DNA from: Flavobacteriales bacterium
GTDB lineage: Bacteria; Bacteroidota; Bacteroidia; Flavobacteriales_D; Crocinitomicaceae
Direction of reading: 5' to 3'
Length of the DNA: 39,797 nt
Assembly (NCBI GenBank): GCA_947458985.1
Contig: CANHBA010000001.1
Coordinates: forward strand, 1 to 39,797
Made by a program: the position numbers and the translations under genes. Of this stretch, positions 22,975-31,687 are shown one piece after another. The notes under the pieces were generated by a model, which ran no database searches, was not told the origin of the DNA, and was given only the letters and a program-made list of their open reading frames with translations. How positions within the stretch are numbered: the stretch's first letter is position 1; the number at the start of each line of letters is the position of its first letter.

Positions 22975-23177
22975 CGAAGCCCTTGGCGATACCGACTTTA
23001 ATCTGAAGTCTTCACGCAGTTCGAGGGCAAGTCTTCTGGCTCGTGCCTTTTGTGGTATCGCCTTCCCGCTTGCGCAGTGGCTAATAGATACTACTTTTGA
23101 AGCACTTACAGCTGCAGATACAGCTCCGGATTCTAACCGGATTCCTTATTAAGTCCGACAAGCGAACACCCAAGAAC
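22975..23177 (-). ncRNA. Cobalamin (AdoCbl-class) riboswitch
   Basis: Read on the minus strand, the 5' part contains AAGGAATCCGG, TTAGAATCCGG and AGCTGTATCTGCAGCTGTAAG (about 23145-23104), matching the conserved GGGAA..GGTG..AATCC..CTGT.CC.GCAACTGTAA core. Further on comes the B12-box region GCCACTG-x6-CGGGAAGG (about 23081-23063) and then GAGCCAGAAGAC (about 23044-23033). A P1-like closing pair joins GACTTAAT (near 23155-23148) with ATTAAAGTC (near 23003-22995). The RNA ends about 60 nt before the start codon of the BtuG-like gene, which it should repress when B12 is plentiful. Exact ends are approximate. Confidence 0.9.
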
Positions 23178-23181
23178 GGCA

Positions 23182-23189
23182 CAAAGGTA
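23182..23189 (-). promoter_or_regulatory. -7 promoter box for the riboswitch transcript
   Basis: TACCTTTG on the minus strand matches TAnnTTTG and places the transcription start at about 23176-23178, just ahead of the aptamer. It is divergent from, and interleaved with, the rpsO promoter. Confidence 0.6.
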
Positions 23190-23211
23190 GCAATAAAAAC
23201 CACATGCGATT

Positions 23212-23243
23212 TTTGTCTGAATCAAAAAGAGTTCGTATCTTTG
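23212..23243 (+). promoter_or_regulatory. rpsO-pnp promoter, full -33/-7 type
   Basis: TTTG (23212-23215), 20-nt spacer, TATCTTTG (23236-23243): a complete Bacteroidota housekeeping promoter. Transcription should begin near 23248, giving a leader of about 53 nt before rpsO. Confidence 0.75.
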
Positions 23244-23250
23244 CAGCCGT

Positions 23251-23269
23251 ATTGACCAGAGTGGTCAGT
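23251..23269 (+). promoter_or_regulatory. Hairpin in the rpsO leader, possible S15 autoregulatory site
   Basis: ATTGACCA and TGGTCAGT form an 8-bp stem (one G-T wobble) with a 3-nt loop GAG, starting at about the predicted +4 of the transcript. S15 represses its own mRNA through leader structures in several bacterial groups, but with different RNA shapes; this one is only a candidate. Confidence 0.4.
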
Positions 23270-23300
23270 CTACATAATAATCATTTACACAAATATTAGC

Positions 23301-23570
23301 ATGTATTTAGATTCAGCAAAGAAGAAAGAGATCTTCGCCAAACACGGTGGTTCAGAAAACAACACCGGTTCTACAGAAGGCCAAGTTGCCTTGTTTACAT
23401 TTCGTATTGCTCACCTTACTGAGCACTTGAAAAAGAACCGCAAAGACTTCGGCACCCAACGTTCACTTCAGTTGTTAGTTGGTAAACGTCGTAGCTTGTT
23501 AGACTACCTAAAGGCAAAAGACATCGAGAAATACCGCGCCTTGATCAAAGAATTAGGACTACGTCGTTAA
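23301..23570 (+). CDS. rpsO: 30S ribosomal protein S15
   Basis: 89 aa, the standard S15 length. S15 binds the central domain of 16S rRNA early in small-subunit assembly. Conserved signatures include NTGSTEGQVALFTFRIAHLTEHLKKN, a segment with the rRNA-contacting GSTEGQ, and LLVGKRRSLLDYLKAKD near the C-terminus. The ATG at 23301 begins MYLDSAKKKEI. It is followed by pnp, the same pairing as in E. coli, with a hairpin between the two genes. Confidence 0.98.
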   Translation: MYLDSAKKKEIFAKHGGSENNTGSTEGQVALFTFRIAHLTEHLKKNRKDFGTQRSLQLLVGKRRSLLDYLKAKDIEKYRALIKELGLRR

Positions 23571-23603
23571 TTCTGAGATACGCTCGGAAAATTTTATGGG
23601 AGA

Positions 23604-23640
23604 GGGGGCTTCGATAACATCGATAGCCCCTTCTTTTGTT
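23604..23640 (+). terminator. Intergenic hairpin between rpsO and pnp (attenuator or processing site)
   Basis: GGGGCT-TCGAT and ATCGA-T-AGCCCC pair around the loop AAC, with one bulged T, followed by TTCTTTTGTTTT. The T-tract is interrupted, so read-through into pnp is expected. In E. coli the same junction holds a partial terminator and an RNase III site. Confidence 0.65.
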
Positions 23641-23663
23641 TTAAAAATTGTAAATAAATAAAG

Positions 23664-25814
23664 ATGAATATAGGAACAAGAAAGTCAATGATGACCGGCG
23701 GCAAGGAAATCCTTGTAGAGACCGGGAAGTTGGCAAAACAGGCAGATGGTTCTGTTGTGGTGCGCATGGGCGACACCATGTTGCTCGCTACTGTAGTGGC
23801 AGCACAAGACGCAAAGGAAGGCGTCGATTTTCTTCCACTTACGGTAGATTACCGTGAGAAATACGCGGCTGCAGGTCGTTTCCCAGGCGGGTTCTTCCGT
23901 CGCGAGGCGCGCCCTTCAGAAACCGAAATTTTAGTCATGCGTTTGGTAGACCGCGCTTTGCGTCCACTCTTCCCAGACGATTACCATGCTGAAGTTCAGG
24001 TCATGATCCAACTCATGTCTTACGACGGCGTACACAACCCAGACGCATTGTGCGGTTTGGCAGCTTCAGCAGCTATTGCGGTTTCTAACATCCCGTTCAA
24101 TGGTCCAATGTCTGAAGTACGCGTAGGTCGTATCAATGGTGAGTACATCCTCAACCCAACAATGGCTGAAATCGCACTTTCAGACATCGATGTGATGGTT
24201 GCAGGTACAGCTAAAGATGTCAACATGGTTGAAGGCGAAATGCAAGAAATCTCTGAAGCCGAATTGGTAGAAGTGATCAAACTTGCACACGCTGCAATTA
24301 TTGAACAATGTAATTTCCAATTGGAGCTTGCTGCAGAAATCCCAACTGCCAATCCAAAACGCGAATACTCCCACGAGTCTCACGACGCAGACGTTCGTGC
24401 CAAAGTATTCGAACTTGCAATGGAAAAATGTAAAGACGTCGCACGTCAAGGTTTGGCTAACAAAGCAAAACGCACCGAACTTTTCGATGCCATTAAAGCT
24501 GAAGTTAAAGCTGGTTTTTCTGAAGAAGAACTCGAGCATGCAGCCAAATTCATTTCAACTTACTTCTCAGAAGTGAAGAAAAAAGCAGTTCGTTGGGTCA
24601 TGCTCAATGAGCGCAAGCGCTTAGACGGTCGTCAGTTTGACGAAATTCGTCCGATTTGGGCCGAGGTAGATTACCTTCCAATGGTACACGGTTCTGCAGT
24701 GTTCACCCGCGGTGAAACTCAATCGCTTACTACCCTTACTTTAGGTGGTAAAATGGACGAGCAAATGATCGACGGTGCTACTTTCCAAGGAACTGAAAAA
24801 TTCTTATTGCACTATAACTTCCCGCCGTTCTCAACAGGTGAAGCCAAACCACTTCGTGGAACTTCACGTCGCGAAATCGGTCATGGTAACTTGGCGCTTC
24901 GTGCCCTCAAGCCTGTCATGCCAGACGACTACCCGTACGCGGTTCGTATCGTTTCTGACATTTTAGAATCAAACGGTTCGTCTTCAATGGCAACAGTTTG
25001 TGCAGGTACCCTTGCCCTTATGGACGGTGGTGTGCCTATCAAATCTCCAGTTTCTGGTATCGCAATGGGCTTGGTTGCCGACGAAGGTAAATTTGCTGTC
25101 TTGTCTGATATCCTCGGAGATGAAGATCACCTCGGCGACATGGACTTCAAAGTAACGGGTACTGCCAACGGCATCACCGCTTGCCAAATGGACATCAAAG
25201 TCGATGGTTTGCCATACGAAGTATTGACACAAGCACTAGAGCAATCACGCGCAGGTCGTTTGCACATCCTCGGTAAAATCACCGAAACCATGCCAGCACC
25301 ACGCCCTGAGCTCAAGCCACAAACACCACGCCTAGAAGCATTGACCGTTCCAAACGAAATGATCGGCGCCATCATCGGGCCTGGAGGAAAAATCATCCAA
25401 GGTTTACAGAAAGAAACCAAAACTACCATCACCATTGAAGAATTACCAAATGGCGAAGGTCGTGTACAAGTACTTTCTAACAACGGAAACGACATGGCTG
25501 AAGCAATCCGCCTGATCCGTCAAATTGCATTTCCACCACAAGTAGACGAAGGTGCTACTTATGAAGGTAAAGTAAAATCTGTCAAAGAATTCGGTTGCTT
25601 CGTAGAAATCGTACCAGGAACAGATGGCCTTATCCATATCTCTGAATTTGCTTGGGAAAAAACAGCAAAAATGGAAGACGTCGTGAAAGAAGGCGAAATG
25701 CTTACTTTCAAAGTGATTGGCAAAGATCCAAAAACTAAAAAATGGAAATTATCTCGCAAAGTTTTGTTGCCGCGCCCTGAGCGCCCAGCAACAGAGCAAG
25801 CTTCTGCAGAATAA
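23664..25814 (+). CDS. pnp: Polyribonucleotide nucleotidyltransferase (PNPase)
   Basis: 716 aa, normal family length. PNPase degrades RNA 3'-5' by phosphorolysis. Two RNase PH-like domains are visible: GKLAKQADGSVVVRMGDTMLLATV and GRFPGGFFRREARPSE in the first; RGETQSLTTLTLG, PLRGTSRREIGHGNLALRAL and GDEDHLGDMDFKVTGT in the second, the last with the catalytic Asp pair. The first half is more divergent, as in other PNPases. The C-terminus holds a KH domain (NEMIGAIIGPGGKIIQGLQKET) and an S1 domain (EGKVKSVKEFGCFVEIVPGTDGLIHISE). The start ATG at 23664 follows the rpsO hairpin. Cotranscribed with rpsO at least in part. Confidence 0.98.
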   Translation: MNIGTRKSMMTGGKEILVETGKLAKQADGSVVVRMGDTMLLATVVAAQDAKEGVDFLPLTVDYREKYAAAGRFPGGFFRREARPSETEILVMRLVDRALRPLFPDDYHAEVQVMIQLMSYDGVHNPDALCGLAASAAIAVSNIPFNGPMSEVRVGRINGEYILNPTMAEIALSDIDVMVAGTAKDVNMVEGEMQEISEAELVEVIKLAHAAIIEQCNFQLELAAEIPTANPKREYSHESHDADVRAKVFELAMEKCKDVARQGLANKAKRTELFDAIKAEVKAGFSEEELEHAAKFISTYFSEVKKKAVRWVMLNERKRLDGRQFDEIRPIWAEVDYLPMVHGSAVFTRGETQSLTTLTLGGKMDEQMIDGATFQGTEKFLLHYNFPPFSTGEAKPLRGTSRREIGHGNLALRALKPVMPDDYPYAVRIVSDILESNGSSSMATVCAGTLALMDGGVPIKSPVSGIAMGLVADEGKFAVLSDILGDEDHLGDMDFKVTGTANGITACQMDIKVDGLPYEVLTQALEQSRAGRLHILGKITETMPAPRPELKPQTPRLEALTVPNEMIGAIIGPGGKIIQGLQKETKTTITIEELPNGEGRVQVLSNNGNDMAEAIRLIRQIAFPPQVDEGATYEGKVKSVKEFGCFVEIVPGTDGLIHISEFAWEKTAKMEDVVKEGEMLTFKVIGKDPKTKKWKLSRKVLLPRPERPATEQASAE

Positions 25815-25835
25815 GATCCAAAGGATAATAATAGC

Positions 25836-25865
25836 AAAAGGGCGGAGGTAACTCCGCCCTTTTTT
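25836..25865 (+). terminator. Terminator of the rpsO-pnp operon
   Basis: AAAAGGGCGGAG, loop GTAA, CTCCGCCCTTTT: a 12-bp GC-rich stem followed by further T residues, 22 nt after the pnp stop. Confidence 0.93.
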
Positions 25866-25911
25866 AATGTACTATTCATCCTAACGTACAGTATATTAAC
25901 CTACAAAGTTG

Positions 25912-25919
25912 TAACTTTA
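25912..25919 (+). promoter_or_regulatory. Possible -7 box for the MopE-repeat gene
   Basis: TAACTTTA differs from TAnnTTTG at the last base and lies 19 nt before the ATG at 25939. No good -33 element is seen; tentative. Confidence 0.3.
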
Positions 25920-25938
25920 CCCAATCAAAAATATTTTT

Positions 25939-28617
25939 ATGAAAAAAGGTTTACTTTTTATACTTACCATCTTGAGCCTCAATGCCTTTGCGCAGGCTTT
26001 TGAATCATTCAACTTTACGGGTTCGGCCAATGCAAACGGCTGGGCAACGCACAGTGGTACAGCAGCTCAGGTTGTTGCCATTACAACGCCATCAGGAAGC
26101 GGGAATAGCCTTACCTATTCGGGTCTTCAAGCTTCAGTAGGTAACCGCATTGAACTGAATTCAGCTTGGTCAGAAGACATCAACAAACCAGTTGTCATTC
26201 CAGGTACAACTGGGTATTTTTCATTCTTGATGAACGTGCTCAACACGACAGGATTAACAGCAGCAGGTAATTATTTCATTGGTTTTGCTGCTTCTGCAGG
26301 TACAACCAACGTAACCATTTTCTTTCCGCGTTTATACATCAAGTTAGGCACTACCCCAAATACCTTTCAGCTAGGTATCTTAAATACTTCAGGTGGAACT
26401 GTGTCAATTTCATACGCACCTACAGAGTATGCACTAAACACAACTTTATTTGTAGTTGCCAAAGCAACATCCACGGCCGTGGGTTCTCCTATTACCGCAT
26501 CCCTTTGGGTCAATCCAATTCCAGGTGCAGCTGAGCCAGCTGCTGTTGTGACCAACTCTTCGGGTACCAGCAACTGGGCGGCAACCGGTATTCAATCTAT
26601 ATATCTCCGTCAAGCAGCAGGTACGGGCAATTACGAAATCGACGAAATTCGCGCAGGTGAAACCTGGGCTTCAGTAACGCCAGGGTCTGCAGCATCTTGT
26701 GTCACTTACAACACCATTACTGCAACGGCTTGTAATACTTATGCTTTGAACAATCAAACGTATACCACTTCAGGTACGTATGTGCAAACGCTCGCGAATG
26801 CAAACGCTGCGGGTTGCGACTCTATCATCAACTTGAATTTGACCATCAACAATGCCAATAGTTCAACCTTGAACATTACCAACTGTGGTCCTTACACTTT
26901 AAACAACCAAACCTATAGCGCTTCTGGAGCCTACACCCAACTTACTCAAAACGTTGCTGGTTGCGACAGCACCATTAACCTCAATTTAACCATTGTTGGT
27001 TCCCTAACTTACTATCAAGATTTAGACAACGACGGCTACGGAAATGCAGCGGTTTCTCAAACGGGTTGTGCAGCCATTACGGGTTATGTAACAAATAGCA
27101 CTGACTGTAATGACAACAACAACGCTATTTATCCTGGTGCAGTGGATATCGCTGGAAATGGCATTGACGAAGACTGCAATGGTTTTGATGCACCTTTGCA
27201 ATTGGGTATTTATCAGTTTGCGGCAACAGTTGATTGCGCTACTCAAGACGTAGCTGCCACAAATACAAGTACCAGCTGGACTTTCTCAGATTTCACTGCG
27301 CAAGGCAATAGCTGTGCAGCAGGCGGTGGTGTTTTTAACCGCAGCGGATGGAATCAAACTGCTATTTTAGACTTGAATCAATACAATGAATTTACAGTGA
27401 GTGGTGCCAATTGTTCGAACCTCAATTTGTCTAAATTGGCCTTGAACCACCGCACCAGTACAACAGGTGGAACACCAACCATTTTTGTGCGTTCAAGCTT
27501 GGATAATTTTGCTACTGACATCGATACAATTGCTTCCTCTTGGAATGGCAATGTAGCTTTAGCTGACACCGTACTTTTACCAGCAACATTTGCTAATGTG
27601 AGTTCAGTAACTTTCCGTTTCTATGTCATTAACCAAGCAACAGCTACTTCTACCTTGCGCATGGACAATGTTTCTGTATGGGGAAATACAATTACCATTA
27701 CACCTTCATTGTTCTATGCCGATACCGACAACGACGGTTTTGGAGATGCCGCCAATGACTCACTTTCTTGTTCTGCTCCTGTAGGTTATGTAGCGAATAG
27801 CACCGATTGCAATGACAACGATGCCTTGGTGAACCCAACTACCATTTGGTACCAAGATCTAGACAACGACCAAGTAGGTAATGCTGCTGTTAGTCAAGTT
27901 GCTTGCTTGCAACCTGCAGGTTATGTATTGGCCAACGGCGACTGCGACGACAACAACGCAGCTGTTGTAGCACCAGTTATTTATTACACCGATGCCGACA
28001 ACGATGGTTTTGGCGACGACGCTACGGCAACTCCTTTCTGTCAAGCACCAGTCAACATGATCGCTATCGGTGGCGACTGCAACGATTCCAACAACGCTAT
28101 TTATCCAGGCGCACCTGAAATTTGCGATGGTTTTGATAACAATTGTAACGGTACCAATGACGAAGGTCTTACTTTCTTGAATTACTATTTCGATGGAGAT
28201 GACGACGGTTATGGTATTGGCAACCCTACAGTTTCTTGTACGCCTTTAACAGGTTACGCCACCCTCACCGGCGACTGCGATGACAGCAATGATACAGTTT
28301 ATCCTGGTGCTACTGATACCGAAGGCAACAACGTAGATGAAAACTGTGACGGTGTAGACGGCGTGCTTGGTTTGAACACAATTGAACTCAGTGCTCAAAT
28401 TGCACCAAATCCGACCAACGGAAGTATTCAAATCACTTTGAATCAAGTTGGCAGCGGTCAAATTCAGATATTGGATTTGAATGGTAAGGTTTTAATCAAC
28501 AAACAATTGAACGGAGCTACCGCGCAGATCGATTTGGGTTCTTTACAACAAGGTACTTATTTAGTAAGTATATTAACAACCCAAAAACCTATCGTTCAAC
28601 GCATCAACAAAATGTAA
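25939..28617 (+). CDS. Large secreted MopE-type metal-binding repeat protein with T9SS sorting domain
   Basis: 892 aa, signal peptide MKKGLLFILTILSLNAFAQ. Residues of about 20-250 look like an all-beta lectin-like domain. Two tandem Cys-containing modules of about 45 residues follow (ATACNTYALNNQTYTTSG... and ITNCGPYTLNNQTYSASG...). Five repeats of the MopE type come next, split by a 160-residue beta domain after the first. Each has a YYxDxDxDGYGN calcium-like loop and most a second acidic loop of the type DCNDNNxxIYPGAxE; three continue into (D/N)xxCNG or DENCDG. The C-terminal 75 residues are a T9SS sorting domain (IAPNPTNGSIQITL ... IDLGSLQQGTYLVSI). Such acidic loops bind Ca2+, or Cu in Methylococcus MopE. 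Probably a surface protein; the ligand is unknown. It has its own terminator. Confidence 0.88.
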   Translation: MKKGLLFILTILSLNAFAQAFESFNFTGSANANGWATHSGTAAQVVAITTPSGSGNSLTYSGLQASVGNRIELNSAWSEDINKPVVIPGTTGYFSFLMNVLNTTGLTAAGNYFIGFAASAGTTNVTIFFPRLYIKLGTTPNTFQLGILNTSGGTVSISYAPTEYALNTTLFVVAKATSTAVGSPITASLWVNPIPGAAEPAAVVTNSSGTSNWAATGIQSIYLRQAAGTGNYEIDEIRAGETWASVTPGSAASCVTYNTITATACNTYALNNQTYTTSGTYVQTLANANAAGCDSIINLNLTINNANSSTLNITNCGPYTLNNQTYSASGAYTQLTQNVAGCDSTINLNLTIVGSLTYYQDLDNDGYGNAAVSQTGCAAITGYVTNSTDCNDNNNAIYPGAVDIAGNGIDEDCNGFDAPLQLGIYQFAATVDCATQDVAATNTSTSWTFSDFTAQGNSCAAGGGVFNRSGWNQTAILDLNQYNEFTVSGANCSNLNLSKLALNHRTSTTGGTPTIFVRSSLDNFATDIDTIASSWNGNVALADTVLLPATFANVSSVTFRFYVINQATATSTLRMDNVSVWGNTITITPSLFYADTDNDGFGDAANDSLSCSAPVGYVANSTDCNDNDALVNPTTIWYQDLDNDQVGNAAVSQVACLQPAGYVLANGDCDDNNAAVVAPVIYYTDADNDGFGDDATATPFCQAPVNMIAIGGDCNDSNNAIYPGAPEICDGFDNNCNGTNDEGLTFLNYYFDGDDDGYGIGNPTVSCTPLTGYATLTGDCDDSNDTVYPGATDTEGNNVDENCDGVDGVLGLNTIELSAQIAPNPTNGSIQITLNQVGSGQIQILDLNGKVLINKQLNGATAQIDLGSLQQGTYLVSILTTQKPIVQRINKM

Positions 28618-28655
28618 GTTTGTAACATTTGACGATGTTTAACGTCAACTCTTTG

Positions 28656-28680
28656 AAAGCCACCTTCGGGTGGCTTTTTT
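28656..28680 (+). terminator. Terminator of the MopE-repeat gene
   Basis: AAAGCCACC, UUCG-type tetraloop TTCG, GGTGGCTTT, then TTT. A 9-bp stem 38 nt after the stop codon. Confidence 0.93.
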
Positions 28681-28719
28681 GTGCGCAAAACTTTGTACTT
28701 TTATTTCAAATATTTCTAC

Positions 28720-31686
28720 ATGAAAAAATTACTTTTTTTACTTCTACCTTTCGGCGCTTTTAGCCAGTATTTTCAGCAAGATGTCAGCTATCAAATTGAG
28801 GTCAAACTAGATGACAAGAATCATACATTAAGTGGTTTTGAATCTTTCTCCTACAAGAATAATTCTCCCCAAACACTAGACGTCATCTACATGCACGTTT
28901 GGCCCAATGCCTACAAAAATAAAGAGACGGCACTCGCCCAGCAGCTCAAACGCAACGACGGCGACAAAATTGCCAAAGCAGAAGCTAAAGACCTCGGTTT
29001 CATCGATTCTCTAGATTTCAAAGTCAATGGCAATAAAGTAAGCTGGGAATACGATCCTGCGCATATCGATATTGTTGTATTGCATTTGGCAAACCCTTTA
29101 GCACCCGGGCAACAAATTCAGATTTCTACGCCTTTCAAAGTCAAGATTCCATCGGGGAGCCTTTCTCGCTTGGGCCATATCGGTCAGTCTTATCAAATTA
29201 CGCAGTGGTATCCTAAACCTGCGGTCTATGACCAAAACGGCTGGAATGCCATGCCTTACTTGAATCAAGGTGAATTCTATTCGGAATTTGGCAATTTTGA
29301 TGTCAAGATTACCGTGCCTGCTAACTATGTAGTTGGTGCAACTGGTGAGCTGCAAACGGCAAGTGAAATTGCCTTCTTGAACGATAAAGTCAACGAAAGC
29401 AAGAAAAAATTAGAAAAGCTCCTCAATCAAGAAACTGACCGCTCCAAGAACTTTCCGGAATCAGCTACAGAATGGAAAACCATTCAATACAAACAAGACC
29501 GCGTCCACGACTTCGCTTGGTTTGCCGATAAACGCTTTTTGGTCTTGAAGGGCGAAGTTGTATTGCCACATTCCAAAGAAACCGTCACTACTTGGGCTAT
29601 GTTCACGCCCCAAAATGCCAAACTATGGTCCAACGCCTTGGAATACCTGCACGACGGAACTTATTACTATTCGTTGTGGAACGGCGATTACCCTTACAAG
29701 CACGTTACCGCAATTGACGGTACCATTAGTGCGGGTGGAGGCATGGAATACCCCATGATCACCGTCATTGGTAATTCAAGTTCGAAGGAAGAATTAGAAG
29801 TAGTCATTGTGCACGAAGTAGGGCACAACTGGTTTTACGGTATTTTAGGTTCTAACGAGCGCGTTCATGGCTGGATGGACGAAGGACTCAACACACTCAA
29901 TGAAATGCGTTACGTCCAAACCAAATACCCTGACAACACCCGCTTTTCTGATATGGTTGCCGGTGGCCGCTTTCACCTCGGAGACCTCGATCACCACGAC
30001 TCCGGCGACATCATGTACCGTTCTTTAGCTAGTTTTGGCCTAGACCAACCGCTCGAAACCCATTCTGATGATTTCTCTAGTTTCAACTATGGCGCCATTA
30101 TGTACCAAAAAACAGGGGTCATTTTCTTTTACCTCATGGATTACCTCGGTGCCGAAAAATTCGATGCAGCGATGTCTGCCTACTACCAACAATGGAAATT
30201 CAAGCATCCACAACCTGCCGATTTGCGCAAAGTATTGGAAACCGAAACGGGTAAAGATTTGAGCTGGTTATTTGAAGACCTCATTCAAACCACCAAACAC
30301 ATCGACTATAAAGTGAAGGCGGTCCAAATCTCCAAAACAGGATCAGTTGTGAAGTTGGCTAATAAAGGACAGGTTGACGGTCCAATAGAAGTGAATATCT
30401 ACGGCCAAGACAAACAAGTTGAAACCGTTTGGGCTGAACCAGGTCAAAAATCGGTGTTGGTTCAAACGCCATTTGCTGCCATTTCAAAAGTTGAAATAGA
30501 CCGCTACAACGATATCCCTGAACTCAATCGCCAAAACAACCTTTGGGTGAAAGATCAAGCATTTCACAAGTTAGAGCCCATCAAATTTGAGTTTTTATTT
30601 GGCGATCACCAAAAAGACCAAACCGCTATTTTCTGGACGCCTATGCTTGGCGGCAATGCCTACGATGGCCTCATGGCTGGCGTTACTTTGCACAACATCG
30701 GTTTGGCACCAAAGAAATTCACTTATTTAGTAAGCCCAATGTTCAGCACTGCGCGCTTGCGCCCTGCGGGTATCGCTGAGTTTTCTTATCAGATCTTGCC
30801 AACAAAAGCAATGGAACTCATGCGCTTGGGCTTATCCGTCAAATCTTTCGGAACGCAACGCGACGCTGACAACAACTATTTTGTTGCTTTCTCTCCTTAC
30901 GTCTCGATCAATTTTGGCGACCGCAAAGCACGCCATGCTTTTCACCATGATTTACTCATCCAAGGGATTTATAAAAGAAATGTCCTAGGAGGCGCTATTT
31001 CATATAACGATCAAGGGGCGTTTGTTCAATTTACTACGAATTACCGCAAGCCAGCTTATCAAGCCCAGTGGGTCAATCGTTATGAGTACTTTAAAACAGG
31101 CGAAGAATTCATCTCAAGAATCTGGACCAACCTCAATCAGAACTTCTCTTACCGAATAGGTAAACTAGACCGCGATGTTACCTTAAATCTATTTGGTGGC
31201 TATACACTCAATCATCAATACTCAAACCTAAGTGGCGACCGCTTTTTTTGGTCCATGAACGGTTTGCAAGGTCCGCAAGATTTATTCTTAGAAGATTACA
31301 ACTTTGGCCGTTCTGACGTCAGTGGTTTGTGGTCACAGCAGCGCATGGAGCGCCATGGTCAATTCCATACTGGTAACTCTGCGGGTAGCAACATCAACTG
31401 GCTCACCAGCGCGACTGTATATGCGCAACTTCCCATTAAGCCCAACTTCTTTGGTGTTTTTGCCGATTTTGGTGCGGGGCGCGGTACGTTTCAAACAGTT
31501 GATCTATATTACAACGCCGGTGTAGCACTCCGCCTCGGCAAAGTATTTGGCGTCTATTTTCCTTTAGTTTATGGCAATAATACCTTCTCTGGTGACCTCT
31601 TCACAAACTATGCGCAAAATATCCGCTTCAGTTTGCGCATCAATCCAGTCAACCGCTTGGGCCTACACGCGCTTTTAAATTCTTAA
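28720..31686 (+). CDS. Secreted M1 family metallopeptidase
   Basis: 988 aa from the ATG at 28720, which starts a signal peptide (MKKLLFLLLPFGAFSQ); an in-frame GTG at 28681 lies in the preceding terminator region and is not credible. The gluzincin motif HEVGH-x18-E is complete (HEVGHNWFYG at 365-374, Glu388 in GWMDEGLN). Instead of the GAMEN exopeptidase motif the sequence reads GGGMEYPMI, the variant common in Bacteroidota M1 proteins. The last 400 residues are beta-rich (many alternating aromatic strands such as YLVSPMF, FTTNYRKPAYQAQW, TLNLFGGYTLN) and may be an extra beta-barrel-like or propeller-like domain. The likely role is peptide digestion at the periplasm or cell surface. sppA follows after one base. 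Confidence 0.92.
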   Translation: MKKLLFLLLPFGAFSQYFQQDVSYQIEVKLDDKNHTLSGFESFSYKNNSPQTLDVIYMHVWPNAYKNKETALAQQLKRNDGDKIAKAEAKDLGFIDSLDFKVNGNKVSWEYDPAHIDIVVLHLANPLAPGQQIQISTPFKVKIPSGSLSRLGHIGQSYQITQWYPKPAVYDQNGWNAMPYLNQGEFYSEFGNFDVKITVPANYVVGATGELQTASEIAFLNDKVNESKKKLEKLLNQETDRSKNFPESATEWKTIQYKQDRVHDFAWFADKRFLVLKGEVVLPHSKETVTTWAMFTPQNAKLWSNALEYLHDGTYYYSLWNGDYPYKHVTAIDGTISAGGGMEYPMITVIGNSSSKEELEVVIVHEVGHNWFYGILGSNERVHGWMDEGLNTLNEMRYVQTKYPDNTRFSDMVAGGRFHLGDLDHHDSGDIMYRSLASFGLDQPLETHSDDFSSFNYGAIMYQKTGVIFFYLMDYLGAEKFDAAMSAYYQQWKFKHPQPADLRKVLETETGKDLSWLFEDLIQTTKHIDYKVKAVQISKTGSVVKLANKGQVDGPIEVNIYGQDKQVETVWAEPGQKSVLVQTPFAAISKVEIDRYNDIPELNRQNNLWVKDQAFHKLEPIKFEFLFGDHQKDQTAIFWTPMLGGNAYDGLMAGVTLHNIGLAPKKFTYLVSPMFSTARLRPAGIAEFSYQILPTKAMELMRLGLSVKSFGTQRDADNNYFVAFSPYVSINFGDRKARHAFHHDLLIQGIYKRNVLGGAISYNDQGAFVQFTTNYRKPAYQAQWVNRYEYFKTGEEFISRIWTNLNQNFSYRIGKLDRDVTLNLFGGYTLNHQYSNLSGDRFFWSMNGLQGPQDLFLEDYNFGRSDVSGLWSQQRMERHGQFHTGNSAGSNINWLTSATVYAQLPIKPNFFGVFADFGAGRGTFQTVDLYYNAGVALRLGKVFGVYFPLVYGNNTFSGDLFTNYAQNIRFSLRINPVNRLGLHALLNS

Positions 31687-31687
31687 T

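Noticed and set aside
22946..23152. Small plus-strand open frame of 68 codons opposite the riboswitch
   Set aside because: It is fully explained as the complement of the structured cobalamin riboswitch; no promoter or ribosome site of its own is seen.
27000..28370. MopE repeats as a DNA-level tandem repeat or mobile element
   Set aside because: The repeats are conserved at protein level but diverged at nucleotide level, with no flanking duplications or transposase.
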